64,000 nt of DNA from an uncultured Marinobacter sp. (GCF_947488835.1 NZ_CANLBK010000005.1:62001-126000); one strand, 5' to 3'; numbered from the stretch's first letter, positions 1-8,620 are shown. Numbers and translations are program-made. The notes: generated by a model from the letters alone, not told the origin.

Positions 1-256
1 CGGCTCTGCAGATGAGATCGAACCCACCCCGGAAGCTGTATCGGCGTTCGTCGAGTACATAAAAGCCGGACTTGGTGAATCTGTCTGGACGAGCGGCTGC
101 CAGAGCTGGTACCTGGATGCAGCGGGTGTGCCCGTTGTTTTCCCTTACACCTGGAAAGAGTTTGTCGCTTCCATGGCCGAGATCGACCGGAGCGACCTGA
201 CAATGGCTCGCACCGAGCCCTGCCAGCAGGAGGTTCGCGATGCCGTCTCAGTTTGA
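1..256 (+). CDS. Flavin-containing (Baeyer-Villiger type) monooxygenase, C-terminal end
   Basis: This frame is open from the window edge to a TGA at 254-256, so only about the last 84 residues are visible. They contain the cluster WTSGCQSWYLD followed by VVFPYTWKEF, which I recognise from the C-terminus of cyclohexanone- and phenylacetone-type Baeyer-Villiger monooxygenases. These NADPH/FAD enzymes insert oxygen next to a ketone to give an ester or lactone. The FAD and NADP motifs lie outside the window. The gene overlaps the next start by 17 bp, so the two are probably co-transcribed and translationally coupled. Family assignment is fairly secure; the substrate is unknown. Confidence 0.75.
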   Translation, partial: GSADEIEPTPEAVSAFVEYIKAGLGESVWTSGCQSWYLDAAGVPVVFPYTWKEFVASMAEIDRSDLTMARTEPCQQEVRDAVSV

Positions 257-1856
257 CTATGTGATTGTTGGAGGAGGCTCGGCTGGCTCTGTACTGGCGG
301 CCCGGTTAAGCGAAGACCCCAGCAAGAGCGTGTGCCTGCTGGAGGCGGGCGGCGAAGGAAAAGATCTGCTGGTGCGCATGCCCGCCCTGACCGTGGCGAT
401 GATGCCCGGCAAACCGGTAAAGCTGAACAACTGGGCGTTTACGACCGTGCCACAACGCGGGCTCAATGGACGCTGTGGCTATCAGCCACGCGGGCGCACC
501 CTGGGCGGCTCTTCGGCAATCAATGCCATGGTATACACCCGCGGCAACCCCCGCGATTATGATCGCTGGGCCGAACTTGGTGCCGAAGGCTGGGATTGGA
601 AAGGGGTACTGCCCTACTTCCGAAAATCCGAAAGCAATGAACGTGGAGGCAACGATCTCCATGGCGCTGCAGGGCCGCTGCATGTTGCCGATCCGTCCAG
701 CCCTCGCTCCATCACCAAAGACTGGATCGCCGCCGGCCAGGCTTGCCAATTACCGCTTACAGACGATTTCAATGGCGAAACCCAGGCCGGCATCGGCTAT
801 TACCAGGTAACCCAGTTCCACGACAGTCGCAGGGGGCAACGTTGCTCAGCAGCGGCGGCCTATCTCCACCCTGTGATGGACACCCGCCCCAACCTGAAAG
901 TGATTACCGGTGCACATGCTACCCGAGTATTGTTCTCCGGAAACAAGGCCACCGGTGTTGAGTATCGCCAAGGCGGTAAAACCCTGTCTGTCGAAGCAGC
1001 CAAAGAGGTCATATTGTCTGCTGGCGCGTTTCAATCTCCGCAGCTGCTTATGCTCTCCGGAGTAGGGCCGGCAGCGCACCTGCAACACCACGGCATACCG
1101 GTGATACATGATTCGCCTGCCGTGGGCCAAAACCTTCAAGACCATCCCGATGTTGTTTTGTCCTACGGGGTTAACACCACCGATGTATTTGGCGTGGGCG
1201 TGTCAGGCACCTTCCGCTTACTGGGCGGGATGCGTGAGTGGTTTTCCAGCGGTAAAGGCTTGCTGTCCACCAACTTCACAGAAGGTGGTGCGTTTTTCTC
1301 AGTCGACGGGGTGCATGATGACTGGCCCAACGTGCAGCTGCATTTCGTTATCGCGCGAGTTGAAGATCACGGCCGGAAGATCAAGCCAGGCTACGGAATC
1401 TCTTGCCATGCCTGCATTCTGCGGCCTGAAAGCCGAGGCCATGTTGCCCTCGCCTCCACCGATCCCATGGCAGCGCCACTAATCGATCCCGATTTCCTGG
1501 GCGACGAGCGAGATGCAGAGCTACTTTTAAAGGCGGTTCGTCGCACCTTGCAGATCATGGAATCTGAGCCGGTTGCGAGCCGAATTACCCAGTCTTTCAC
1601 CGCTCGTTCTACCGACAGCGACGAAGACCTTATGGAAATGATCCGCAACCACTGCGACACCGTGTACCACCCCATTGGAACCTGCCGCATGGGCAGCGAT
1701 CAGGATTCTGTTGTCGATACATCGTTGCGGGTACGAGGCGTTGAAGGTCTTCGCGTGATAGACGCTTCCGTAATGCCAACGCTAATCAGCGGCAACACAA
1801 ACGCACCGACAATCATGATTGCAGAGAAGGCAGCAGCAGAATTCTTCCACGACTGA
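240..1856 (+). CDS. GMC-family FAD alcohol dehydrogenase/oxidase
   Basis: The 538-residue protein begins with the FAD-binding dinucleotide fold VIVGGGSAGSVLAARL (residues 8-23) and an acidic LLEAG strand end. The GMC signature GRTLGGSSAINAMVYTRG follows near residue 85. The C-terminal catalytic region has YHPIGTCRMG with the active-site His, and later SGNTNAPTIMIAEK with the conserved Asn. Length is normal for AlkJ, choline and polyethylene-glycol dehydrogenases of this family. The ATG at 240 follows a strong AGGAGG and lies inside the monooxygenase gene. Likely role: oxidising an alcohol to the aldehyde or ketone used by its operon partners. The substrate cannot be read from sequence. Confidence 0.88.
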   Translation: MPSQFDYVIVGGGSAGSVLAARLSEDPSKSVCLLEAGGEGKDLLVRMPALTVAMMPGKPVKLNNWAFTTVPQRGLNGRCGYQPRGRTLGGSSAINAMVYTRGNPRDYDRWAELGAEGWDWKGVLPYFRKSESNERGGNDLHGAAGPLHVADPSSPRSITKDWIAAGQACQLPLTDDFNGETQAGIGYYQVTQFHDSRRGQRCSAAAAYLHPVMDTRPNLKVITGAHATRVLFSGNKATGVEYRQGGKTLSVEAAKEVILSAGAFQSPQLLMLSGVGPAAHLQHHGIPVIHDSPAVGQNLQDHPDVVLSYGVNTTDVFGVGVSGTFRLLGGMREWFSSGKGLLSTNFTEGGAFFSVDGVHDDWPNVQLHFVIARVEDHGRKIKPGYGISCHACILRPESRGHVALASTDPMAAPLIDPDFLGDERDAELLLKAVRRTLQIMESEPVASRITQSFTARSTDSDEDLMEMIRNHCDTVYHPIGTCRMGSDQDSVVDTSLRVRGVEGLRVIDASVMPTLISGNTNAPTIMIAEKAAAEFFHD

Positions 1857-1889
1857 CACGGCCTTACTCACTGGTTAGAGACTACAACA

Positions 1890-3425
1890 ATGACTTTCCA
1901 GACATTAGATGAGCTTTACCTTTTCGCCGAAAAAACCGATAGCGGGCGAGTGGCCTTCAGTGACCTCTCCGGGCGAGCCTTGAGCAGCCCGGACTTTGTG
2001 CGCGACCTTCGGCAAATCGCCGGCGGGCTAACCAAGCTTGGGCTCGACCCCGGCAAGGGCGTGGCCGTACTGGGACTTAACAGCATCGAAACCCTGCAGA
2101 TCATCCTGGCCACTCCCTTGGCGAACCTGGTTCCAGTCCCACTCAATTTACGGTGGGCTGCAGCGGAAATCGCCTTTGCGCTGGATGATGCAGACGTGTC
2201 AGTGGTCGCTCTGGACGATCCATTCCTGCCCCTGGCGACAGAACTCGCCAAAAACAGGCCGGAGTTGATCTTCGTGCATATCGGTCAGGGCGAAACGCCT
2301 GCGGGTATGCAGTCGGTTACTGATCTGCGCGCCGAGCCTGTTGAACTGAACCGCGAGCGAGACCCTGAAACCCCGGCTATTATTCTGTATACCGGCGGCA
2401 CCACCGGCCGATCTAAAGGGGTGGTTCATTCCCACTCCAGCTTGGTCGCCGGCGCCATGGTCATGGCTGTGGCGGGCTTCCCTACTGCTGAGAAGACTTA
2501 CAGCTCTTGCTTCCCGTTTTTCCACGTTGCCGGAATCCAGCCCACGCTGACCCGCTTGATTCAAAGCTCAACCCAACTGTTGATGCCTATGTTCAGGCCG
2601 GATTTTGTAGCTGCAGCAGTGCGTGACCACGGCGTACAAGAATTGGGGCTGGCGCCCACCATGATGCAGATGCTGATCACAGACCCGGAGTTCAGCTGCA
2701 AAAACTTTTCCGGTCTGGAACGGCTGATGTATGGCTCCTCGCCAATCTCCGCCGGGCTCCTCGCTGGCCTCAAAGGAACCTTCCCTGGCGTGACCTACAC
2801 CCAGGCCTATGGCATGACAGAGGCCGGGATAACCATATTTCTGGGGCCCCAGTTCCATAGCGGTGAGCATGAGCGTATCGACGGTGCAGGCCAACCCGGA
2901 GCGCCCGGCGTACAGATCCGCATCGAGGATGATAATGGTGCCGCCCTGCCCCAAGGCCAGGTTGGTGAAATTGTGGTTTATGGGCCGACAGTGATGTCCG
3001 GATACCGCAACCGCCCCTCGGAGACCGACGCCGCACTGCGTAACGGCGGCTACCGAACGGGTGACCTCGGCATGCTTGATGACATGGGCGTTCTCTATGT
3101 GCGCGACCGGCTAAAAGACATGATCATTACCGGCGGCGAGAACGTCTATTCCTCGGAGGTTGAAAGCGCCATATCAACACTGCCTGGAGTCGCCATGGTC
3201 GCAGTGATTGGCTTACCGGACGAGAAATGGGGTGAAAGAGTTCATGCCGTAATCGTCCCTAAAGAAAGTCACGCCCCCACGTTGGACGAGGTGAATGGCT
3301 ATCTGAAAGACCGGATTGCCGGCTACAAACACCCTCGAAGCCTGTCGCTGGTGAATGAGCTGCCACTCTCACCCATGAACAAGGTGCTAAAGCACAAGCT
3401 CCGCGCCCAACTTACCGGAGATTGA
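1890..3425 (+). CDS. Acyl-CoA synthetase (class I adenylate-forming ligase)
   Basis: This 511-residue ATP-dependent CoA ligase shows the phosphate-binding loop YTGGTTGRSKGVVHSH near residue 170, the adenine motif YGMTEAG near 310, and the hinge RTGDLGMLDDMGVLYVRDRLKDMI near 395-415. A C-terminal NKVLKHKLR contains the adenylation lysine, although the glycine that usually precedes this lysine is replaced by Asn. It would activate a carboxylic acid released upstream in the pathway to acyl-CoA for beta-oxidation. It sits 33 bp after the GMC gene, and its stop is two bases before the start of the esterase gene. The ribosome site in front of 1890 is weak. Chain-length preference is not evident. 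Confidence 0.88.
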   Translation: MTFQTLDELYLFAEKTDSGRVAFSDLSGRALSSPDFVRDLRQIAGGLTKLGLDPGKGVAVLGLNSIETLQIILATPLANLVPVPLNLRWAAAEIAFALDDADVSVVALDDPFLPLATELAKNRPELIFVHIGQGETPAGMQSVTDLRAEPVELNRERDPETPAIILYTGGTTGRSKGVVHSHSSLVAGAMVMAVAGFPTAEKTYSSCFPFFHVAGIQPTLTRLIQSSTQLLMPMFRPDFVAAAVRDHGVQELGLAPTMMQMLITDPEFSCKNFSGLERLMYGSSPISAGLLAGLKGTFPGVTYTQAYGMTEAGITIFLGPQFHSGEHERIDGAGQPGAPGVQIRIEDDNGAALPQGQVGEIVVYGPTVMSGYRNRPSETDAALRNGGYRTGDLGMLDDMGVLYVRDRLKDMIITGGENVYSSEVESAISTLPGVAMVAVIGLPDEKWGERVHAVIVPKESHAPTLDEVNGYLKDRIAGYKHPRSLSLVNELPLSPMNKVLKHKLRAQLTGD

Positions 3426-3427
3426 TC

Positions 3428-4390
3428 ATGGCGAACGGTATTTCAAAGCGCCAACGGTTCTGGACGCTGTTCCAGCACCTGTTCGAAAAGCCCTTGATTG
3501 GCGCGGTTCCATCACAAAAGCTATTACGCCGTGTGGCGAGTTTGCACGCTTGGCTGTGTTATCCCCGCCCCATGGATGTTCGCCTGCAAAAGGGCGAAGT
3601 GGGTGGGGTTCTGGGGCACTGGTGTGACCTTGGCACCCCCGCCGTCACGCCTGGCTCCAAAAGAGTGGTGTTATGGCTTCATGGCGGCGCCTTTACTGTA
3701 GGCGGCGTAGGCTCCCACGGGGCTTGGGCAGCCGGCGTTGCCGCAGCCAGTGGCGCCCGTGCGTTTCTGGCAGACTATCGGCTGGCGCCGGAACATCCAT
3801 TCCCCGCAGCCCCTGACGATGCCGAAGCGGTTTATCGCGGCCTGCTTGCCGAAGGCTACCAGCCTTCCAATATCGCCGTTGCCGGGGACAGCGCCGGAGG
3901 CGCACTCGCGTTTGCCCTGCTGGCCCGTATTCGCGCCGCCGGGCTGCCCGACCCAGCCTCCATGGTGGCTGTCTCTCCCTGGTTTGACCTGTCGCTTTCA
4001 GGAGAATCTGTGCGCACCAACAAGCGCAGCGAAGCCATGGTGCCGGAAAGCTGGTTAAGGCGAACAGCACAACTCTATGCCGACGGCCAGCCGCTTGATA
4101 ACCCTGCGGTATCACCCCTGTTTGTAGAATGGGACCGCCCGCCCCCACCCACCATGCTGCTCACCGGCGAAGACGAACTCCTGCGTGATGATACCGAACG
4201 TATGGCGAACGCGCTTTCAGCTGCCGGCGGTCAGGTAGAGGTATTGCGGCAGGCCGGCGCGGGTCACATCTGGCCCGTCCGTATGCATCTGACGCCTGAA
4301 GCCAGCTTCGCCAACAACCAGATGGCCGCCTTCCTGAGGCGTGCATTCTGGCCCGACACTTTCCAGCTTCATCTCGCTGAGGAGCGCTGA
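3428..4390 (+). CDS. Alpha/beta hydrolase, HSL-family esterase
   Basis: The protein is about 320 residues. It has the oxyanion-hole motif LHGGAF near residue 78, the nucleophile elbow GDSAGG near 156, an acid residue in LLTGEDELLRDD, and the catalytic His in AGAGHIWPV. These define the hormone-sensitive-lipase (bacterial type IV) esterases. I chose the ATG at 3428, seven bases after GGAG, over the in-frame TTG at 3422 that overlaps the previous stop. Inference from context: it could hydrolyse the ester made by the Baeyer-Villiger enzyme into an alcohol and an acid. Confidence 0.85.
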   Translation: MANGISKRQRFWTLFQHLFEKPLIGAVPSQKLLRRVASLHAWLCYPRPMDVRLQKGEVGGVLGHWCDLGTPAVTPGSKRVVLWLHGGAFTVGGVGSHGAWAAGVAAASGARAFLADYRLAPEHPFPAAPDDAEAVYRGLLAEGYQPSNIAVAGDSAGGALAFALLARIRAAGLPDPASMVAVSPWFDLSLSGESVRTNKRSEAMVPESWLRRTAQLYADGQPLDNPAVSPLFVEWDRPPPPTMLLTGEDELLRDDTERMANALSAAGGQVEVLRQAGAGHIWPVRMHLTPEASFANNQMAAFLRRAFWPDTFQLHLAEER

Positions 4391-4391
4391 T

Positions 4392-5813
4392 ATGACTTCG
4401 AATCCTCCCCAATCTGATCAACTGCTAGCCATTTTTTCAGCCGCTCGTGCCGCGCACTTAACCGACCCAATGCCTTCTGCGGCATTGCGTAAAGAGCGCC
4501 TATCCCGACTTGAAACTGCATTGCTCAAGTACGAGCCGGAGTTGGTCGCCGCGATGAATGCGGACTTCCGGCACCGTTCGGAGGCTGATTCAAGCATCTT
4601 CGACATCACTGTTCCGCTTGGCGACATTCGGCGCAATCGCCGCTCCGTCAAACGTTGGATGAAACCGCGTAAGGTCGGAGTGCCACTGCATCTGAAGCCT
4701 GCGCGCGGTCGTATCATTCCCCAGCCCAAAGGGGTGGTGGGCGTCATATCGCCCTGGAACTTCCCCGTTTATCTGGCGATTGCTCCCATAGCTGCGGCAC
4801 TTGCTGCGGGCAATCGCGTCATGCTGAAGCCATCAGAATTAACGCCCAAAACATCCGAAGTGATGGCCCGGATGATTGCCGACACGTTTGAACCAACAGA
4901 GGTCTCTGTGTGCATCGGCGGCGTTGAACTATCTCAGGAATTTTCCAACGTGCCATTTGATCACCTGTTTTTCACCGGTTCGACTCGGGTAGGAAGGGAA
5001 GTGGCAATCGCAGCTGCGCGAAATCTCACCCCCGTTACGCTCGAACTGGGTGGGAAATCTCCGGCCATCATTGGTGAACACGCCAGCATCGATTATTCAG
5101 CACGCAGAATTGCATTCGGAAAAGTAGCCAATGCCGGGCAAATCTGTGTTGCTCCGGATTATGTATTGCTACCACGGAATCAGCTGGAAGCCTTTGCGAC
5201 GGCAATGGAAGCGGCGGTACACAACTTTTTCCCGGAGGGACCGCAAAGCCCGGACTACACAGGGATCGTTAACGACAACCACCTTAGCCGCCTGCACGAG
5301 TTGGTAGCTGATGCCAAAGCCGCAGGTGCTGAAGTGCGGGAGCTTTTACCCAAAAACACCGAGCATGCCAAAGGTAAAATGAACCCAACGCTGGTGTTGA
5401 ACCCGCCCAAAGACAGCCGAATAATGCGTGAGGAGATATTCAGGCCTGTAATGCCGCTGATCACCTACGACTCTCCCGAGGAAGCCCGGGGATTTGTAAA
5501 CTCTCGCCCGTCGCCACTCGCGCTGTATGTATTCTCAGACGGTCGCCAAGAGCGGGACTTCTGGCTCAATGGCACCCTGTCTGGCGGGGCCTGCGTGAAC
5601 GAAACTGCGTTTCATGTCGTTGCAGACACCATGCCGTTTGGCGGCGTTGGTGAGAGCGGTATGGGGTCCTATCACGGTAAAGCCGGATTTGATCAGCTGA
5701 GCCATCTCAAATCGGTACTGATACAGCCCAAGCTTAACGGCGCATTCGCCTTTAATCCGCCAGCCGGCGGTTTTAACAAGTTTGTAGGAAAGGTACTGCG
5801 GAAGATCGTATGA
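4392..5813 (+). CDS. Coniferyl-aldehyde-dehydrogenase-like NAD(P) aldehyde dehydrogenase
   Basis: A 473-residue aldehyde dehydrogenase of the CalB/fatty-aldehyde type. PWNFPVYLAIAPIAAALAAGN near residue 118 is the cofactor strand, FTGSTRVGREV near 198 binds the nucleotide, VTLELGGKSPAII near 216 holds the general base Glu, and NAGQICVAPDYVLLP near 246 holds the catalytic Cys. The C-terminus has the long hydrophobic tail typical of CalB and YwdH. The ATG at 4392, after GGAG at 4381-4384, is preferred over an upstream in-frame ATG inside the esterase gene. It would oxidise an aldehyde to an acid as the last oxidation step of this operon. The name coniferyl reflects family annotation, not a substrate seen here. 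Confidence 0.87.
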   Translation: MTSNPPQSDQLLAIFSAARAAHLTDPMPSAALRKERLSRLETALLKYEPELVAAMNADFRHRSEADSSIFDITVPLGDIRRNRRSVKRWMKPRKVGVPLHLKPARGRIIPQPKGVVGVISPWNFPVYLAIAPIAAALAAGNRVMLKPSELTPKTSEVMARMIADTFEPTEVSVCIGGVELSQEFSNVPFDHLFFTGSTRVGREVAIAAARNLTPVTLELGGKSPAIIGEHASIDYSARRIAFGKVANAGQICVAPDYVLLPRNQLEAFATAMEAAVHNFFPEGPQSPDYTGIVNDNHLSRLHELVADAKAAGAEVRELLPKNTEHAKGKMNPTLVLNPPKDSRIMREEIFRPVMPLITYDSPEEARGFVNSRPSPLALYVFSDGRQERDFWLNGTLSGGACVNETAFHVVADTMPFGGVGESGMGSYHGKAGFDQLSHLKSVLIQPKLNGAFAFNPPAGGFNKFVGKVLRKIV

Positions 5814-5824
5814 TCTGATTGCTT

Positions 5825-6439
5825 TCAGACGGCCTCTGAGGAGGCCGTCAAAATCTCAAGCGCTTCACGGGCATCATTCTTGGCATCCTGTTGAGGCACA
5901 CCACACGCAGCCAATACCATCAGGCTTAACGCCTCCGTTGACTCCCTCCAGCTTTTTTGCCCCTCAACAACCAGTGTCATGAACCCGTATGTGGACCCTG
6001 CAAGCAACTGCAGATAGTACACAGCCTGGTCTTTCGCCAACGGCAACTGCCCTTCCTCAACCGCGCGGCGCAGAACCTCGTACGGCAGGTTGCTCCAGAT
6101 GTCGCGCAGACGCCCGATATACGGAGCAAACCGAATCAGAAAACGCCCGTGCTCTGGCAGCTCGTGCGCGTACCTCAGGAAAAGCCCAAGCAGCACACTC
6201 AAAGCGACCCTGGGGTTCTCAACGGTGCTGATTAACTCCCGGGCTTCATCCTCAAACCGGCGACAGACTTGCTCCGTCACCATGGGGAACAGATTCGTTA
6301 CATCATCAAAGTTGTTATAGATGGTGCCACGGGCGATTTTAGCGGTTCGCGACAGGTCACTTACCGATATGCTCTGCTCACCTGTATCGGCAAAATGTCG
6401 AAGGGCAGTATCCAGAATATGTCGCTGTACGCCGGTCAT
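5825..6439 (-). CDS. TetR-family transcriptional regulator
   Basis: A 204-residue repressor-type protein. An N-terminal helix-turn-helix (SISVSDLSRTAKIARGTIYNNF, roughly residues 20-42) is followed by a helical ligand domain with no recognisable signature. It converges on the aldehyde dehydrogenase gene with an 11-bp gap, so it is a plausible regulator of the catabolic operon, although that promoter lies outside the window. Its own upstream region contains CCTGATC twice, at 6471-6477 and 6492-6498, exactly 21 bp apart, which could be an operator. It is on the same strand as the DUF2236 gene 182 bp upstream. Confidence 0.85.
   Translation of the reverse strand: MTGVQRHILDTALRHFADTGEQSISVSDLSRTAKIARGTIYNNFDDVTNLFPMVTEQVCRRFEDEARELISTVENPRVALSVLLGLFLRYAHELPEHGRFLIRFAPYIGRLRDIWSNLPYEVLRRAVEEGQLPLAKDQAVYYLQLLAGSTYGFMTLVVEGQKSWRESTEALSLMVLAACGVPQQDAKNDAREALEILTASSEAV
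5828..5849. other. Perfect hairpin at the calB-like/tetR junction
   Basis: GACGGCCTC (5828-5836) and GAGGCCGTC (5841-5849) pair perfectly around a TGAG loop. The hairpin lies in the last codons of the TetR gene and just past the stop of the aldehyde dehydrogenase. No U-run follows on either strand, so it is not a classical terminator, but it could slow or protect either convergent transcript. Confidence 0.5.
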
Positions 6440-6621
6440 TGAACATTAGCCATGAGAGTGAATTGCGCCCCCTGATCAGATTTTTCGGAGACCTGATCGG
6501 CAACCGGGAAAGTGATGTGCGAAGGGATAATTTGAGGCTCTATTATCCGGCATTCGGCCGGGTAACTGCAAGCTTCCTCAACGGTTGGCGGCCGCCCCAA
6601 AGGCAGGTGGGGCGATACTCG

Positions 6622-7842
6622 TCACCCAAATTGCACACCGCTCGTAATCTCAGGCTGGTCTTCTCCGAACAGCGTCTGCAATTGCTGCCGCTGCGCTTTT
6701 CGGCCCTGACGCATCAATCGGGCGCGTCCTCCCGGCAATATTCTATGGCCTGTCGTCCAGGCGGCATTCAGTGGCGCAAATACGGCGGGATACCAAGGCA
6801 ATGTCCGCTTCGGAAGGCCTAGCGCTTCCATTCCTTTTCCGCCCACAAACAACCGCGTCATGCTCAGATGAACCTGGCGCTCCCAACGCCCACGAATTTT
6901 GCCAAAATTGGGGTAACGTCTGCCGAGGGGTTCGTCCATCAAGGCCCGACCAAGCTTGCGGCTGTTTTCGTCAGCCGAGGCCTGGCTAATGACGTTTTGG
7001 TACAGCGCAATTCTGCCTTCCTGCTCTGATTCACACAGCAGAGATTCGTCAACACCCATAAGCCAGCCGATATAGCGCCAAAGGTGCATGATGTCTTCTG
7101 AATCCTGGCGACTGATAAGAGTGCCCAGGAGCTTTTGGCCAAACAGGAAGGACACAGAAAACGCCAGATAGGTGGCTTGCATATCAAGCTGGTTGACCGG
7201 CAACCCCCATTCGGACGTATCCCAGTCTGGACTATCAAGAAGTTGCTGCCGAACCATTGCATGGATCAAGCGAACCCGAAGTGTCGTTTTAAAGCCTTCG
7301 GCATCACGATTAAGACCGCCGGAGGAAATGCAGTCGAGCCACCATTTTGTGGTCTCTGCAACCCTGCGCGTAGCCCCTCGCTCCAGGGCGCCAGTCATGA
7401 TCAGTGTCTGATTGATGCCTCTTGCCTGGTATCCGGCCATCAGGCCAAGATCACGCAAGACACGCATGCCGGTTTGCCCTGAAATGGCACTGGCCCGCGA
7501 GCCTCGCTCGAGCCGCTCCCAGTCCACCCAGGCGGGGGGCTGCTTGATAGCATCGAAAAACGCGCGCAGCGGCGGAGCCATATCCATCTGATCGTAGTTC
7601 CCAGAATCCAGGATTTTCTTGAACTGACTGAACGCTTTGCCACCACCTTCGCCACGAACCCATTTTGCCAAGTCGTCTGCAACAGGATCACCTACCATCA
7701 AGGCCTCACCCATGCGCTGCCATTGCTGTTCGTCGGGAACTGCCGCCTTGCGGTCACGGATCAGCCATAGCAACGGCTTGGCAATTCTCTCAGCTTCGGC
7801 CCTGTCCGTGCCGTGTCGTGATGGCACTGTCTGAAGATCCAT
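6622..7842 (-). CDS. DUF2236 (MpaB/Lcp-related) oxygenase-family protein
   Basis: A 406-residue soluble protein of the DUF2236 family, which includes the fungal MpaB and the bacterial latex-clearing protein Lcp. Lcp is a b-type-haem oxygenase that cleaves poly(cis-isoprene). The family core TTLRVRLIHAMVRQQLL (about residues 186-202), with Arg191 and His194, resembles the haem-pocket helix of Lcp. WVDWERLERGSR near 105-116 is also characteristic. No signal peptide is visible, so it is probably cytoplasmic, unlike secreted Lcp. It diverges from the TetR gene at 7994, with a duplicated palindrome between them. Family confident; substrate and haem content are inference. Confidence 0.75.
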   Translation of the reverse strand: MDLQTVPSRHGTDRAEAERIAKPLLWLIRDRKAAVPDEQQWQRMGEALMVGDPVADDLAKWVRGEGGGKAFSQFKKILDSGNYDQMDMAPPLRAFFDAIKQPPAWVDWERLERGSRASAISGQTGMRVLRDLGLMAGYQARGINQTLIMTGALERGATRRVAETTKWWLDCISSGGLNRDAEGFKTTLRVRLIHAMVRQQLLDSPDWDTSEWGLPVNQLDMQATYLAFSVSFLFGQKLLGTLISRQDSEDIMHLWRYIGWLMGVDESLLCESEQEGRIALYQNVISQASADENSRKLGRALMDEPLGRRYPNFGKIRGRWERQVHLSMTRLFVGGKGMEALGLPKRTLPWYPAVFAPLNAAWTTGHRILPGGRARLMRQGRKAQRQQLQTLFGEDQPEITSGVQFG

Positions 7843-7870
7843 AAATCAGCTTCCCCTGTCATCAATTGTT

Positions 7871-7933
7871 TTTGGTACGCCTCAGTACCAGACTACCAGC
7901 ACGCAGCGCCTTTTGGTACTATTGAGTACCAAA
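7871..7933. promoter_or_regulatory. Two copies of a TTTGGTAC-N6-GTACCAAA operator
   Basis: The 151-bp gap between the divergent DUF2236 and TetR genes holds two near-identical inverted repeats. TGGTAC-N6-GTACCA is at 7873-7890 (left arm extends to TTTGGTAC at 7871) and TTTGGTAC-N6-GTACCAAA at 7912-7933. Centres are 41 bp apart, about four helical turns, so both sites face the same side of the DNA. The arrangement is typical of a TetR dimer site controlling both its own gene and the divergent target. No clear -10/-35 pair could be fixed. Confidence 0.75.
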
Positions 7934-7993
7934 GTTAATAATACCTCGCTAAATAGTCCCGAGTGGCGAGGCACCCGAGCTGGACATAACAGA

Positions 7994-8578
7994 ATGAAGG
8001 TTGAAAACAGTTACCGTGTTCGGCTGCTGGACGGCCTTGCGCAAGCGCTTGAAAGCAAACGCTATCGCGCGATTACCCTGGCGGATATCGCCGCAGCTGC
8101 ACGGGTGTCGCGACGTACGTTCTATGAGCATTTCCAAAGCAAAGACGATTGCCTGCTGGCGCTTGCCGATTACACAAGCAAAGGCATGATGGTGGCCGTT
8201 CTTGACGTCAGTTCATCCACCAAAACCTGGCCGGAGTTGGTACGCGATATAACTCAGGCTTACCTGTCCTTTATCGAGTCCAAACCCCACTTGATGCGGG
8301 CGCTGTATATCGATCTCGCGGCGCTGGGAGAATCAGGGGTGGAAATGCGGCGAAAGGTAGCAGAGCAGTTCGCCGTTTTTCTGCAGAAACAAGTTGAACA
8401 GCAGCGTGCCCAAGACAACACACTGCAGTCGCTGAGCCTGCAAATGAGCATGGCGTTGGTGGCGGGAATAAATGAGCTCATTCTCTATGAACTCACTGAA
8501 AAGGATAACGGCTCACTGATGGCGCTTGCACCCACTGCTGAGGAATTAATTCACCGGGTAGCAGCAGGGCAAAAATAA
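7994..8578 (+). CDS. TetR-family transcriptional regulator, divergent from DUF2236 gene
   Basis: A 194-residue regulator. The N-terminal helix-turn-helix ITLADIAAAARVSRRTFYEHFQSKDDCLLAL (about residues 25-55) is a textbook TetR DNA-binding domain; the C-terminal ligand domain is not identifiable. I take the ATG at 7994 because the protein then begins right before the first helix. The open frame extends 27 codons upstream, but those codons run into the operator. The duplicated GGTAC palindrome at 7871-7933 is its likely binding site, making it a local repressor of the DUF2236 gene and itself. A run of 12 G follows its stop codon. Confidence 0.87.
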   Translation: MKVENSYRVRLLDGLAQALESKRYRAITLADIAAAARVSRRTFYEHFQSKDDCLLALADYTSKGMMVAVLDVSSSTKTWPELVRDITQAYLSFIESKPHLMRALYIDLAALGESGVEMRRKVAEQFAVFLQKQVEQQRAQDNTLQSLSLQMSMALVAGINELILYELTEKDNGSLMALAPTAEELIHRVAAGQK

Positions 8579-8590
8579 GGGGGGGGGGGG
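8579..8590 (+). repeat. Homopolymer of 12 G
   Basis: Twelve consecutive G directly follow the TAA stop of the TetR gene (8576-8578). Tracts this long are rare in bacterial DNA. It could be a slippage-prone site, a G-quadruplex-forming tract, or an assembly length error. It is outside coding sequence, so it would not cause phase variation of a reading frame. Confidence 0.9.
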
Positions 8591-8620
8591 CAACTGCACA
8601 ACGCCGCCTCCCTGTGGACA

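Noticed and set aside
5828..5849. Terminator between the aldehyde dehydrogenase and TetR genes
   Set aside because: The hairpin is perfect but neither strand has a U-run, and it lies partly inside the TetR coding end.
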